This document shows positions 1-13,162 of a stretch of DNA of 64,000 nt, piece after piece. The DNA comes from Haliotis asinina (Eukaryota > Mollusca > Gastropoda > Lepetellida > Haliotidae), in the NCBI RefSeq assembly GCF_037392515.1, contig NC_090288.1, positions 56,467,673-56,531,672 on the forward strand. The letters run 5' to 3'. Numbering within the stretch: position 1 is the first letter of the stretch; every line of letters begins with the position of its first letter. A model generated the notes under the pieces. That model did not search any database. It was not told the DNA's origin and saw only the letters and a list, made by a program, of their open reading frames with translations. The translations under genes and the position numbers were made by a program.

Positions 1-2140
1 CCACTTGGTGACGTCATGGTATTTGTGTGGTATCCCTCACACCCAGGCGATGGTTTCCCTCACGGAGTTTATGGGGCCTGTGTAATGGTTGATGGCTGTG
101 CCATCCACATCTCACATTACTAGGAGATACATGCTCCTTGTACAACAGGGAAGACTCTTGTCTGTCTCCTTACAGGCGGAGATAATACCCCTCTCCTTAC
201 TTTAAGGATAACCGGCCAGTTCCGGGACACTACGATACAATATAAGTAACTACAGTTACTCATTAAGACATGTGTCAGTGTCTTATACTTTATACATGTA
301 CTTTACTCCGATTTACATATTTGAAAGTGGAACAGTTTTTGTGGAACGGTAACATTCAAATTTTGAATGGCTTTGTGGCTATATAGTGTTACAATATGCA
401 CATATATCTAGAAATACTACATCAGTTAAACAATTTCTTGCTACATCTACTCAATCAATAAATACAAAAGTAATAATGATAATAAAAACTTACGCCAGCC
501 AGCGTGAGATGCAATCCCATACAAAAGTTGAATCCATGCAGGTGAACACAGGGGTGATTCTGGCTGACTGTGCAGATTACTACCCTTCCTCACTATTTAT
601 ACTGACCTCCCATACCCAAGCTACTCAACACCTCTCTATTGTTTACAAATTAACACCCCAGCTCTCTGGCCATACCTGGTCACGCTTCCCTGAACATAAC
701 CCTGTTCCCATAGTATTACCGAACATAATCTAACAACAACTTCCAACAATATATAACACACTCTAACAATACCATACTACATCTATTTACAGTACCATAA
801 ACTAATTATATAAACGAAATCATCTGTGATCTTGACAGTGGATACACTTACCCACTTACTTACGATACTTACGATGTTACAACTCGACCAATAGGTATTT
901 GACAACACACTCTCATGTTCCATTTCAGGCCGGGCCGTGTGAACATCGTGAACATCGTCATATTCTCAGTCAGGTCCCAGTATTGTGCAGAATGTACCTA
1001 TCGTAAACAGTGGTAAATCCAATAATTGAAGCCACTACATGCCAAACAACAAAAGCTACGAATCACATCATTGCTAACATACACAATGATCAGATGTTCC
1101 ACCGAGGTATGAGCACTACAGGTCATTTCCTATTCATTATTTAACTGCTCACTTCTCCTTGAGGGAGTGTCTCTTAATGTACTTGTGGTTTGGTCCTGAA
1201 AAAAAAGAAACAAAGACAACGAAGCCGCCCCCAAAACCTCCCCTCAACCAAAAATAACCCCCCAAAGCAAAACAAGAATCAAAACAATAAGAAACAAAAA
1301 ACGAAATAGAAAAAAATGTCTACTCATTTCCTTGCCTATATCTGTCTCAGCAGAAGTTTCCCGACCACCTTTTTCAGAATCGTTCGTATCAGGCAGATTG
1401 CACGGCCCTAATCTCCACGTCGTAGATAAATACATGATAACATCTTTGGATCTGATAGAAGCTATAGAGATTTGATAACTTATAGTGACATTCTGAAGCG
1501 TGAGGTTATATTCTCGTTACAGTTAGTACATACCTTTTGAGTATTCTCAGTATTCTTTTATTTGTGTCGAGTAAATTTAGAGTATTTTTCACATCAGTCT
1601 TATTCACTATTTGAACATGTAGAAACAATACTTTGTTCAGGCAGAAATTTTGCTATTAATTCTAAATCGGGAAACTTATTTAGAAAACATTAACGTCTCG
1701 TAACAAATGAACGATATTATGAGAATGTGTTTTTGATAATGATAGTGTCACGTTGATTAACTTGTCATTAATGTGGGTCACAAGAAGCACTGAGTGTGAA
1801 CATGACGTCTTATCTCTATTATGAGTTTATCCATGCAGTCTTATGTTAAGTGTAGTGACCACTTATTCCACATCTTCCTGTGTATGACAGGGTGTTGGCC
1901 AGGGTCGTGTTTTATCAGCCTGGTTGTTTACGCTCTCTGATAATGGTTATAAACTAAGGATCCCTTTGGGGTAATGCACTATGTGTTCTTCTACTTGATG
2001 ACATCACTCTGCGTAGTTGTACTGCTTACGGGATTAGTCTCTGTTGAATATTATATGTTACGCAAACATTTCAAGTTAATGCAGGCAATGCTTTTCCACA
2101 CGCATACATTAGCAAAAATAGCATTCCAGTGAAAACAAGT
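1..2140. other. intergenic, no gene seen
   Basis: No ORF here has a recognisable domain, signal peptide or convincing splice pattern. The stretch is AT-rich, with a purine-rich and A-rich tract at about 1198-1320. I see nothing else to annotate. Confidence 0.5.
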
Positions 2141-2559
2141 GTTGTTTATGCCGGTGTGAACGTCAGTACATGAAGATCATCCTCTGCTCGCTCTCTCCAG
2201 GTATGTGAAAAACTGCGACTCATGGTAAATGTTAGCCATGATGATGGCTTATATTTCATTGGTCTTAACCCCTTACCTGCTGTACACATTTGACAAAATG
2301 TAATTCTACCATGTACATTGTACTGTTGTAATGTCTGGTTTGAGTTATCTCCCAAGGAATATGGTATGCCGGAATTACTACAAAACATTTATGCACAAAG
2401 GTTCTAGGTCTATCTCTACGATTCAGTTCAACTATTGCCCGAAGCTGTTTGTTTCTATACTGTCTTACACAGAGCAGCAAACCCTCAAATTCCCCGGGAG
2501 ATTAATACGTGCTGATATCAGTTTTGTTTTAAGAAAACAGGCAAACTGTAACGGAGTTG

Positions 2560-2650
2560 CACACAATGAGAAATTGGCCAGCCTTCCTGTATGCGAGCGA
2601 AGTATGCGAAGGTTGGCAATGTACTTCCCTCGCTTAGGCTCGAAAGCAAA
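2560..2650. repeat. dispersed GC-richer repeat, copy 1
   Basis: This segment, with TGCGAGCGAAG followed by a CTTCCCTCGCTT block, is closely matched at about 63415-63490. It stands out from AT-rich surroundings by its CpG content. It looks like a piece of a dispersed repeat rather than a gene. The 136-codon ORF crossing it (2331-2741) has no recognisable domain. Confidence 0.45.
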
Positions 2651-2659
2651 CGTGAGACT

Positions 2660-4460
2660 GTGTTCTAATTTGTTGGTTCAAACGGGACTCACAAACCTTG
2701 TGTCACGACACAGTTTTACCGTAACAATTAATTGGAATTAAATTGGCATTCCCCCATCTACAAACTACAGTTTAATTACCATTTTATCTAATTAACATTG
2801 ACAGGGAGTAAAGATGCAAGAACTGTTTCCATTTAAATGCCTGCTGAAGATTCGTTTTTCGTTTGCGTTTTCGTTACCAGTAAAAAGTAATAAATTTTAA
2901 ACTTTTTGCTTTGTCTTGAGGTGAAACATTTTTTTTCAGTGGGCGATATACAAATGAAGATGGCCAGCGTAAAATTTAGAAATAGAAAACAGATCCTTGT
3001 ATCCTAAGGGCGTGTGGGATTTGTATAGGCGGGGAGGGATGAGAAACACAGAGTTGCAACACGAAACCTGTTTTCAGTGACATATGAAACCTTCAAAACT
3101 TAATGGATATTCATCAGCACGGATTTACCTGAAACAACTTTCAAACCGAATCGCTGGGTGTAGAGTTAACGCGGTTCAAGCTGTGACCGTACGGGAAGTA
3201 ATTTGATACGGTAGGTGTCTTCCTGGCTCGGGTTTGGCTACCTTTGCAAGAAGTACTAAACGTGTAATTGGCAAATGCGTAGAGCTTAACTTAGTGCAAG
3301 CTTGCCATAAATACATTAATACGCTGAACACTAACATGGATGTCGTGAAACAGTGACACAGTGGTGTCCACTCTTTTTCCGCTCCCGCTCCCGCTCCCAC
3401 TCCCCTCTCCCCTGTCACTCCCGGCGCTGTTGCTGATCGTCCCCGTACTGGACGGCCGTGATTGACAACGCATGCGCAAGATCGGTTCATCCGGGTTACT
3501 CATTTAAGGAAGCCAACGCCAGCAACAGTAACAGCAGCCTTAGTTCCAGCAGTGTCCAGCGATATGATCAGGCGTCGTCTTCGGACTGCTGGAGTCCACT
3601 GCCGACGGCCATAAGCGGGACCAACTGAATAGATAGATTATCGATAGATTATCTGGCTCTGAACAACATTAAGGTTCCTCCATTCCCGTCTTTTCCCCCA
3701 GATATAGCGCTTATTGAACACCCCGGGACGAAATTGGACGTAAGACTGCTGCAGGTAGACAGCCACACGCACTCCTACAGTTGGAACAGAGATTAGTGTT
3801 TGAGAGGAACCACTTGCCTCGGGCACTCTTTCAGGGTCTTGTGAACTCAATGAGGAGATGATGTACGGCCTGTATGGATGGTCAAGGGGGCCATATGGGC
3901 TAGTAAAGACGCTGTCACTTTTTCGCGTTCAGGGTTATCTCTAACTGACCGACTGTGGTCAGTTTGAATTTATTGCAGTTAAATGTCAGCATCAATTTTC
4001 AGATGTTAAGATGACAGTGCTTTCTAAAAAATAAACTTTTAGCATAATTTCAGCTGTCTTCTATTTACGAACGTGACAAAAAGCCAGATATGCGTTTCTT
4101 TTGCTGTTCACTACAGACCCTTTCCATTGATTTTTGATGATGTATCAATAAACACAATCAAGCTCAATCTGGGATTCGATTCATAACCCTATTAGACTAT
4201 TCACACCAAATTATGTCCCCGTAACAGCGAGAGCAAAAAGTCAAGTCTCCGCTAAAATTTTATTCATTCGATTTCCAAAAATCTTGAACACACTCGTGCC
4301 CGCGGGATTACAATCAGTTACAATAACAAAACCAGTTTTCAGACGTCATTTGCTTTCATTCCCAATCTTCGTAGCAAATCTGGATGTTACAGACACGTTT
4401 TCAACATACGATGGAACAAACAAAGTGACAAGACCTGCTAACGACATCATATATCGAAGT
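2660..4460. other. no firm gene; low-complexity GCTCCC tract
   Basis: Nothing in this stretch is recognisable. A short (GCTCCC)n-like tract lies at 3378-3405; on the minus strand it reads as a Gly-Ser run. If gene 1 has a third exon or a 3' UTR exon it should lie here, but I could not pick an acceptor with confidence. Confidence 0.4.
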
Positions 4461-4461
4461 T

Positions 4462-6926
4462 TCAATGCCCTCCTCTCTGCAGCTGCCACATCCATCTTGG
4501 CCTCGGCCTCCACTTCCGCTTCCGTTTCCGATAACGCCTCCTCCTCATAATGGGTCTCACGTGACCACACACGCCCTTGAACTGATCCGGCAATGGTCCG
4601 CGATGGGCCTCTATGGACATGGCCGTCTTCTTGATGCACCACAGATATTTCATACACCTGTTAAATAAATCAGCTCTTAAATATACCTCAAATCGTTCAT
4701 TGAAATGCTATGTGTCAGTGTGTCAGTGTGTCAGTGTGTCAGTATGTCATTATGTACTGTTATGTTCTATGTCATTATGTCCTGTTACCCCATCTGTCGA
4801 ACTTTAAAATTCTCTCAAGAGGCTAGGGATCTTTAGGCAGTGTCTTATGAATGTCATCTGTGACGTTACCTCACATTTAGTCCAACGGAACCCACTAATA
4901 TCCGGGTTAGAATTGGTCTTCAGCATACTGTCGTACGAGGAGACTAAAGGTACTGGATAGTCAGTCTAGCTGACTTGGTTGACACACGTCATCGCAACCC
5001 AGTTGTGTAGATCTATGCTCATGCTGTTGATCACTGGATCACTGATCTAGATGCGATTATATACAGGCCGCTGTCATATAGCTGGAGAGTGGCGTTACCC
5101 AACCGACCAATTGTAGCCCAAGGACGAGCTACATGTCACGACAATAGTACGTTTATCGAGACACCTTTGAAGAGGTAGCAACATGACTCGACCCTGGTTT
5201 TAAAACGTCTGACAACAAAAGCTTCTTCGCATCGAGTCACCGTGGGGTCGGGGTGGAAGGTAGGGTCTACAAAAATAGTTTACTGGCGTAAAGGGCCAAC
5301 CTACTCATTTTACATTTAGAACAATATTTCGTACATCTGGACAGGGCGCCGAGGATCGTTCGTATACATTTAATGTTAATGTTGACTGATAGTTTGCATA
5401 CACTGAGTAGCTGAATTTCCTTCAGATGACTGCTCTTTCTAAACAGCACGATATATAAATCGTCGGGCAAAAGAAAGTAAACGATCGAATGATCGATAAA
5501 ATCAAAGAAAAACATGCAATAATCATGGAACATGATGAGTCGACTTTAGTCTGTGAAAATCATCCGCTTTCTATTCCATACCAGGCAAGGACCTACAGTC
5601 TTTGCCCTCTGCAACCTACGATGTTCCTGTCACACCACGATGTTCCAGGTTTCCCCGTAGGGGACGGCGAGCTCTGATACCTGCTGCACGTAGACGTCAT
5701 AGCACTGTACGTCGACTGATGACATGTCTCAGAGCCGTTGCCATCGTTTCCGTTGCCATTATGAACAGGTTGCGCAGATGACAAGTACGCAGATGGTGGA
5801 CTTCCTGTGCGGTCGTCACACGTGGTCTGTCTTTGGGTGCTGCCAGTCTGACTGTAATGCTGGAACAGCCTGATGGTGGTACCACGTGTGCTGTTCAGGG
5901 CCCTTGCAGTATGGCCATTGTTGGCGTCCATCTGCGTCATGCCTATATATGGCCCTCTCTCTGTGGCATGTTAGCCGTGGCATAATTTCGGCGGTTTTCT
6001 GTCAGCTGAGATGTATGGCCCCCGATTCGCCGCCTTTTCACACCAGTACTCGACAAGCATCTTCTCCGAGATGCACGTTTTGCCATTTTTCGCAAATTCA
6101 CGTACTTCTACACAACCATCATTGTGCGTATGGGCACATGATTAGTCAGTGTGTGGGCGAACCTTTCTTCCTAAAATGATTTTAAAGCTATCTTTAACAA
6201 CTTTGCTAAAAACGCAATATAAAATGTGTTCACTTTCTTTTGCTAATGCGTTTAGATTTGGTTAGTGTTTTCAGTACGTTGTGCGTGGCAGAGAAATGTG
6301 CCGTATTATTTGAAAAGAATGGAACTGATTGCGTTAGAGTGAGCGAGTGTGGTTTTACGCCTCTTATAACAATAATGAAGCAATATCATCGGGACATGCG
6401 TTTATGGCAATGGGTAATTGGTAATGGATATTTGCAAATGAGCAATGGGTAATGTCCAATGGATAACAGATTATAGATAATGGCTAATGGCGAAAAAAAA
6501 TAGATTATGACCAGTTGGTAATGGCTAATAAATACTGGGTAATGACAATAGAAAATCGTTATTGCCTAGCTAGTAGATGATAGCGAGTGGCCAGTGGGTA
6601 ATGGATAATTGATAATAAATAATGGCCAATAGTTAATTGCCATTGAGTGATGGGCAATGGAAAATGGATGATAAATAATGGTGACGTGCAATAGGTACTA
6701 CTCACGGCGGATGCTGCCCTCCACAAGGTCGCCCAATGCCTGACGCACACACTGGACAGCACCCACACGGCTTTATCACCATCTGGCAGTGTCGTCGACG
6801 CAACTTGGGACACTTGATATTGGCACAGGACTGGCGGCACAGTTTGCTCTTGTCATATCCCAAGGTGGCACTGACCAAGCCGAGGATGACCAGTGTTACA
6901 ACGGCGAGGATTGTGTAAACCCTCAT
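4462..6926 (-). CDS. gene 1: secreted IGFBP-N-like cysteine-rich protein with basic C-tail (2 exons)
   Basis: Exon 1 is 6706-6926, ending at donor GTGAGT in phase 2. Exon 2 is 4462-4657, after acceptor TTTATTTAACAG. The predicted product is about 138 aa. Residues 1-23 (MRVYTILAVVTLVILGLVSA start) look like a signal peptide. The mature part has 12 cysteines: C-x3-C, then a CGCC-x2-C core, then CMKYLWC and FKGVC in exon 2. This is the IGFBP N-terminal pattern. After FKGVC come about 36 residues rich in Arg and Lys (RRRRYRKRKRKWRPRPRW), a strong poly-cation not seen in the other copies. A possible donor (CAC|GTGAGA) lies before the tail, so a spliced form could lack it. A Tc1 remnant and a repeat lie in the intron. 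The family is read from the cysteine pattern; a shell-matrix role is inferred from the neighbours. Confidence 0.72.
4711..4750. repeat. (TGTGTCAG)n microsatellite
   Basis: An 8-bp unit is repeated about five times, in the intron of gene 1 just upstream (minus sense) of exon 2. Confidence 0.8.
4940..5105 (+). mobile_element. degenerate SINE, family 1
   Basis: It shows the family 1 central domain in order: GCTGACTTGGTTGACACACGTC, a GATCTATGCTCATGCTGTTGATCACTGGAT-type block, then ACAGGCCGCTGTCATATAGCTGGA. Both ends are eroded and no target-site duplication is visible. It lies in the intron of gene 1. Confidence 0.6.
5585..6010 (-). pseudogene. Tc1-like transposase N-terminal remnant
   Basis: Read across three frames, the minus strand gives the start of a Tc1-family transposase. 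It has a helix-turn-helix segment (QHYSQTGSTQRQ), then DRPRVTTAQEVHHLRTCHLR, an alanine-rich segment ending HVISRRTV, and RAAGIRARRPLRGNL. Frame changes occur near 5885 and 5700. No catalytic DDE part follows, so only the DNA-binding half survives. It lies in the intron of gene 1, on the same strand. Confidence 0.65.
6395..6690. repeat. degenerate AATGG/GGTAAT repeat
   Basis: Short words such as AATGGGTAAT, AATGGATAAT and ATGGCTAATGG recur irregularly for about 300 bp. The tract sits directly inside the intron of gene 1, abutting the exon 1 donor. Confidence 0.6.
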
Positions 6927-6989
6927 TGTGAGCTATTCTGAAGAATATGGTAAAGGATAAGCACAGGTTATCTTGAAGAATACCTTTTT

Positions 6990-8270
6990 TTCATATTCAT
7001 CCCTATTAATAAATCTATGAGTATAAATTCATTGTGTACACAAAGCTTCCAAGTATACATACCTGGTTGAACACTGTTTGCTCCGCACTCAGTAATTTCA
7101 ATTTATGTTTGTTCATGTTTCTAGATCAAAACAGAAGCATTGTTTTGGATAGCAATGCGGGTGAAGGTATAGAAACGTTGCCTTTTTGTTTTGATTGGGA
7201 CTCAGTATTCGATAGGTGAAGAAATTATACTCATTTTAAGGTGAATGAATCAGGAAGATATTGGGATGTGGATTTTGAAGGATATTCAATATGGCCTTTT
7301 GGGTGGTTTAAGTACGTTTATGACTCATAAACCATAGTATTGACGCAGCTGTAGAGAGACGGAATCATGCACTGTTGGAGCGGCTCGGTCGAGGTCGAAA
7401 TAGTATGAAATAAAGCTAGCGTCAAATTGTACGTCCTCAACGTGATTACCGCTTTTACATTTATGTATGTCACTCGACATGCATGCCACATTTCTGGTCT
7501 GATGTCATTTAATGCAAAACGTACCCGGATCTTATACTGTGGCGTAATAATCAGTTGACGTAACGAGCCATGTAGGCTGATGACATTAGTCGACAACATT
7601 TGATTACACTCGTCAGTGGACATATGGATGTGGACAATGATGTGCAGTGTTAATCATTGCCCGCACAGTGTTGATTTTGTATTACATTATTTCTGCAAAG
7701 GTATAGGGGAGTGTTGTGGTGTGACAGGGAGTTACATTACATTTTCTTAAGAAGCAAAGACATTTGTGTGGAGATCGCTATTCATCCTGAATCCTCAATC
7801 TAGGCCTGTTTTTGGAGGCCTGAATATTTTCATCATTGTCTTTCGTCCCGCATTAACTGTTTCTATAACGTATTGCCATTGTATTTGTACTGTTATAGCC
7901 CTTACACTATCATTATTGTTAAAAGCCATTGTAATCCCCTTGTAGACGTTTCTATTGATTTCTAAAGTAAATTTTCGAAAATATACACATGAGCATTAAT
8001 TAAGCACTACCCATTTTCATGCTATAAGAGTGTGTTTAACATAGCACACTCGTAATTCATGATATGGAAACCAAACACATGGATATAATTTCGTTAACTG
8101 AACCATCTAAAGTGTCAATCCATCAACTACCAACACTGCTGCTACTTTTGGCTGTACTTATTGACAGTCATATGGGGGTTACTAAACACGCTATCAACAG
8201 TCATGTCCAAAACTATGGTCACCATGACAATGTCTGTGCTCCAAAGTACACAAAGTTCTAACCCCCCCCA
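6990..8270. other. upstream of gene 1, no gene seen
   Basis: AT-rich sequence on the 5' side of gene 1. No clear TATA box is placed at a useful distance before the start at 6926, so the gene may have an upstream untranslated exon. A 101-codon minus ORF (7318-7623) has no family I recognise. Confidence 0.4.
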
Positions 8271-8282
8271 CTAATGGTGACA

Positions 8283-8940
8283 TCAGTATTTGGGGTATCT
8301 TCCCCTCGCACGGATAACTGCTGCAATCCTCCTCCTCATGCTGGAAATCAAACGTCGAATGCTCATCATTGGAATCCTCTGCCATTCCTCATGAAGAGCC
8401 TGGGGTAATTCCTGTAGGTTTTGAACAGGTAGATCCCTTACTTGAACTTGACGCCCCGGATGGTCCCGTAAGTGCTCAATTGGGTTGAGATCAGGGCTTC
8501 TCGCATGCCAAGGTAATCTGTCAACTGCGTTGTTCTGCAAGTATGCGATAAAAGCCCTGGAATGATGGGGCCCAGCGTTATCGTCCATAAATACTGGCCG
8601 GCTGGCGACGGGGCGGTTATAAAAATGGAGGACAACATCAGCTTCCAGTACTTCCTGTTGGTATCTCTGACCATTGAGTGTCCCTTGAATGGTGATGAGA
8701 TTCAGCTTACAGTCATAAGAGATACACCCCCACACTATTACAGAGCCACCGACAAAGGGTTCAGCTACATGGATCATCCGCTGTTAATAAGCCTCATTAC
8801 TCCTTCTCCAAACTCGCCAACAGCCATCAGTAACACGAAGACGAAAACAGCTTTCATCTGACCAATGGATCCTGCGCCATGTCCTCAGATTGTGGTTTTG
8901 TTTTCCTTGATTGCAGAGTGGCCAGAGAATCAGTTTAGGA
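8283..8940 (-). pseudogene. Tc1-like transposase (DD34E) pseudogene
   Basis: The reading frame enters near 8940, passes IHWSDES (first catalytic Asp), and reaches an in-frame TAA just before 8777. It then runs open to 8283. The second catalytic motif is MDDNAGPHHS. The third is SPDLNPIEHL, exactly 34 residues after the second Asp, which is diagnostic of Tc1. The usual Trp after IEHL is Arg here. The N-terminal DNA-binding domain is absent and I see no inverted repeats. This is a dead, 5'-truncated copy. Confidence 0.85.
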
Positions 8941-8949
8941 ATTAGGAAT

Positions 8950-11215
8950 TCGTAGACCAGGGACTAGTTGCAATGCTGGTGACAAGCTTACCTTACCTGA
9001 TAATAATTTAAATTACGAAGGTACCATTCAGTGTTATTGAAAAATGACATAGTGGCATGGCAGTATCACAATAAAAAAAATTAAACGGAAACTTACTGTT
9101 ATGATTCCTCGTCAAAACGAATCCGCTACATCAAGTACCGGTCGTCTTCGATTAAGACCGCCCGTGAACTGACTTAATAACACTTTATGCTTCTAACAAT
9201 GAACTGTTAAGGTCGGGTGTCCTGCCTCTTTAACGATCTCACCTGTATTGAGCGACCATGGTAACATGCGGTAGTCGTGTCACAATACGTTGCATTAACT
9301 ATAAATGACTATACACCTGTTGTGTTATTGACCAGAATTTTTCAATGCTGATTCATATTAATTAAATTCCGTTAACAATGTCTAGCAATTATAATCAATG
9401 ACAGAAAAGAGAGCTGTATGGCTCAGAAGTCAATAGATGTAATTCATGATAACTGTCGTAATTGCAGAAACTAGAAAATACTGTGACGTTAATGCCTATG
9501 TGGAAGGCTGTGAACACAATGACCATTGTACATCCAATTATAATTACTTCTTACAACTTCTTTTCTTATAAATCCGGTGTCCATTCACATATGGATAAAA
9601 CTAAAATTAGTTTTGAAAATGGTAAAGCCTGTGTTCGTATATAAGACAATGCTTCCTGGAATGTATTTGGTTGTGCTGCTGGTCCCAGGCAAAGTTGCCC
9701 CCTAAGTCTTTTTGTCTGTTTTCGTTTTGTTTTCCAACGAACTATGTCCAGTAATTTTCAGATCTTATTGAAAATAATATTTTGATGCTTTCTCATGATG
9801 TGGAGTCAGTGATATCAAAACAATTATGAATATTGATTGATCAGGTGCGAGTTTGTCAAAAATGTTTTATGATTTATTACCAGTGTTTTCGATAATATAA
9901 TCAATTCACAATCTATTCAAATACATTGCGATGGTAGGATATCTAACTCAAACAATATTTGTACGAAAAATGTTTAAAAATATATAAACCAGGTCATGTC
10001 TAAGCTCGACAAACCTTACGTCCATTTTCTAATAGTTCCATACTTTAAGAAAACGATATTTTTGAACGTTTCACATATATACATAATCATAAGAATAAAA
10101 ACTTATATGCTAAATGAATATTCAATGAATGTTCGGGTGCTGTGAAATATTGTTTTTCATTTACATTAAATTATTTCCAAACAGGTGTTCGCCTTGCTCA
10201 CAATAAGATGCGCAGTTAAACCGTCTAAATGTTGATACATTCAGGACACTATTTCGATTTTAAAACCATTAATTTTTATGTTTTGCTAAAAGAATATTGA
10301 GTTCTACCATAGCAGCCGAGAGTTTATAACAATTAATGGAAATAAGTTGAGATATGTACTAATCAGCAAAGCAATGTCGTCTTTTTCCGAGGTCACAAAA
10401 TTCACAAAACATGCCATGACGTCAACTAAAGTGTTATTATTTTCAGTAATTTCATTACATTTGGGGATGTGACTGTTACTCCTTTACTAATGATGCAAAT
10501 AATTCAAAATACATTATACAAACAGGAGAATATGAAAATCTAAGAACTCACTTGTGTATCTGATATCGCCATCCAAATCCTCATTGCCTGTTTTCTCATG
10601 TAGTATTGGCATTTGTTTCTTACAAATTGTGAAACTACCAAAACGTATCCGCTCACACTGGGGAACTTTGTGCTGGAATAGTTTGGTTCACCGTTAAAAA
10701 AGGACAATATTGTGTCCGTATCCACAACCAATTCTCTGCATGTGATCTGAGTTACATTGGCCTAGTGCTATGCATAGCGGAGTTATGCCCCTAATCCCCA
10801 TAATTGCATAGCCTCTCTGTGTGCGTTTGAGGTCATGGAAGAAAATTGATTTTTGACATAGATATTGCGGTCATTTTAGATTTAGTGCGAATGGCGTTAT
10901 GCATTAGCCCATGAATCCATTTCATATACACTTATGTCGTTCAGATATCAAGGTGTAATTTCTTCGCTAACACTTTCGGTAAAGATACCAGAGTGCTTGT
11001 ATCGGTGCACGATAAAACAAAGAAAAACTGAGTGCTTTTAAACGCATAGAAAATGTTGGACGTCATTTAGCAGTATCTATTTCTCCAACCGCAAATGTAG
11101 TTGCACTTATATTTAAAACAGCGGATAGGAAATTAAATATTCTACATTTCTGTGTAATTTCATAGCCGTACGCAGATCCAGGACCACGCGAGCGCATTTC
11201 CCGCAAAACGGTCAC
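8950..11215. other. AT-rich gap, no gene seen
   Basis: About 2.3 kb of AT-rich sequence with only short ORFs (at most 63 codons). I see no repeats, domains or splice-linked exons. Confidence 0.5.
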
Positions 11216-11231
11216 TTTTCAAACCTTATGA

Positions 11232-11510
11232 GTGAGTGAGTGAGTGAGTTTAGTTTTACGCCACACTCAGCAATATTCCAGCTACTAGTATATGGAGGCG
11301 GTCGGTAATTAATCGAGTCTGGACCAGACAATCCAGTTTTCAACAACATGAGCATTGATCTGCGCAATTGGGAACCGATGACATGTGTAAACCAGGTCAG
11401 CGAGCCTCACCACCCGATCCCATTAGTCGCCTCTTACGACAAGCTGAGTCGCCTTTTATGGCAAGCATGGCTTGCTGAAGGCCTATTCTACCCCGGGACC
11501 TTCACGGGTC
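11232..11510 (-). mobile_element. SINE, family 1, near full length
   Basis: On the plus strand it reads (GTGA)n, then TTTAGTTTTACGCCACACTC and on to CCGGGACCTTCACGGG. It is therefore a minus-oriented SINE with an (ACTC)n tail. It is flanked by TCAAACCTTATGA (11219-11231) and TCAAAGCTTATGA (11511-11523), a 13-bp target-site duplication with one mismatch. Confidence 0.88.
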
Positions 11511-11523
11511 TCAAAGCTTATGA

Positions 11524-12780
11524 AAATATGCGCCTGTAAAAAAAAAAACTCAGCGTAATTAAAAGCAAATTAATGTTTTAGAAACCTATTGCGATACGTG
11601 GACCTTAAATTCTAATCTTGGTAAAACCAAAATTATGTTTATTTTTTTAAGAAAAAGGACCGAAAGTATCAAAATCAGAAATGTGTACAGTCGTGCCCCG
11701 TTTATCCGAACCTCAGATATCCGTAAAACTACGCTTGATATTGTCACGTCCTACCAGTGTTTCTGAATCATTTAGTAGAACCCTGAATTGGTTCCTCGCT
11801 GCCGAGGGAGAAGAAAGCTTTAATTGCCTTTGTAGCTTTAAAGATTTGCACTATGAGGTTTACTTTCAAATATTCGTCTGAACGATATTACATGTATTAT
11901 CATACGGGTAAGAATTATGGGGCTCTCAAAAACACAAATGGTTGGGAAGGATATTGCTGTAATATATGTAAACGGTATCTTGCGAATGTGAATACCAAAT
12001 ACATTTGTCTTTGGAGAAGCAGGTACATGTATATCGTATTCATGTGTTGACAATTGAAAGGTTATATTCCTTACTGGTTAAAACTCATCTCCATGTTCTC
12101 TTCGCGCTATCCACCCAAATCCGACAAAATGATACGCGATCTAGACTTGCCGAGTGTAATGAGTTCAACTGGGCAAATATATTTCATATACCCAGTTATT
12201 TTTTAAAACAACCGTTAAAACCCAAGTTTAACAAGTTATTGTCAGTTGCTAACGGTTTATTACGTGAAAAGACAATTTTCTTATTTATCAGGCTATAATG
12301 AAGAGAAATCTGCTATTGAACACGATAATTATATATAGCCTGCGACCACGTTGTATCGCGGTACTTGGCATATCCATAATCGTCAACAGAATTTGGAACT
12401 TATATGGCCTATTTCATCATGAAATCCGATTACCATGACATTTAGTCAGTACATTTGTGAAGAAAATATTATTTTAACTTTAATAGTGTTTCAGCGAGAG
12501 CCATTAGACGAACGAAGCCGGCTAATATTTCCAAAGGAGATGACTCCATCGTATCGCGGTAAACACTAAAACTCGTATTGCAAGGTGAAATAGGGATTAA
12601 AAAATGAAAATGTGAAAACGGTTGAGATATATTTTTTGCTATCCAAGTTGAACAAAACTGTGTCCATAACGAAGCACTATCTCGGGAAATCACCAGACTT
12701 CCAAAAATAGAATGCACAAATGTTCAATCAAATTAGTTTCACAGTCATTTAGAGACTTTATTCACAATGTGGACGGATAA
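11524..12780. other. no gene; possible pogo-type terminus at about 11690
   Basis: No coding signal. At 11688-11725 the words ACAGTCGTGCCCCGTTTATC and CGAACCTCAGATATCCG, preceded by GT and a TA-like context, resemble terminal inverted repeats of pogo/Tigger-class MITEs from memory. No partner end was found. Confidence 0.3.
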
Positions 12781-13162
12781 ATTTACTGTGGCGCCTCACA
12801 CAAGTGATGTCAGTGCAAAATGACAAATGGGTCCAGTGCTGACACTTGTCACACTGAGCCCACTTCACAATGACAAGATAGGGGAGGGACCTCATGGCTG
12901 GAGGACTGTTCTTACCACAAAGACAACAATTTTCATTGTCATCATCAGATGCATGGGAAGAATCATGGGGTCCGAATCATCTACAAGGTATGCCGATGGA
13001 CCAGGTTGTGGACCGGATGTAGAAGTGTTTGGTACTGCTATTGAGGGTTTCTTTTTCTTTACTGGAGGAACAAATTCTAAGATCTTTCTTTCGAGTGTTG
13101 TTTTTTTTGTTGATTTCATGGTGTTTACATTTTTCTGTTTGACCAGGTTTCCTCCAAGATAT

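Noticed and set aside
4346-4657. Acidic 103-codon ORF (SETEAEVEAEAK)
   Set aside because: It is the alternate frame of gene 1 exon 2; the frame with C-x5-C and FKGVC and the correct acceptor phase is the better call.
6240-6452. Small ORF with six cysteines next to gene 1
   Set aside because: Cysteine spacing does not match the family exon; no clear signal peptide, and it runs into the AATGG repeat. Could not be excluded entirely.
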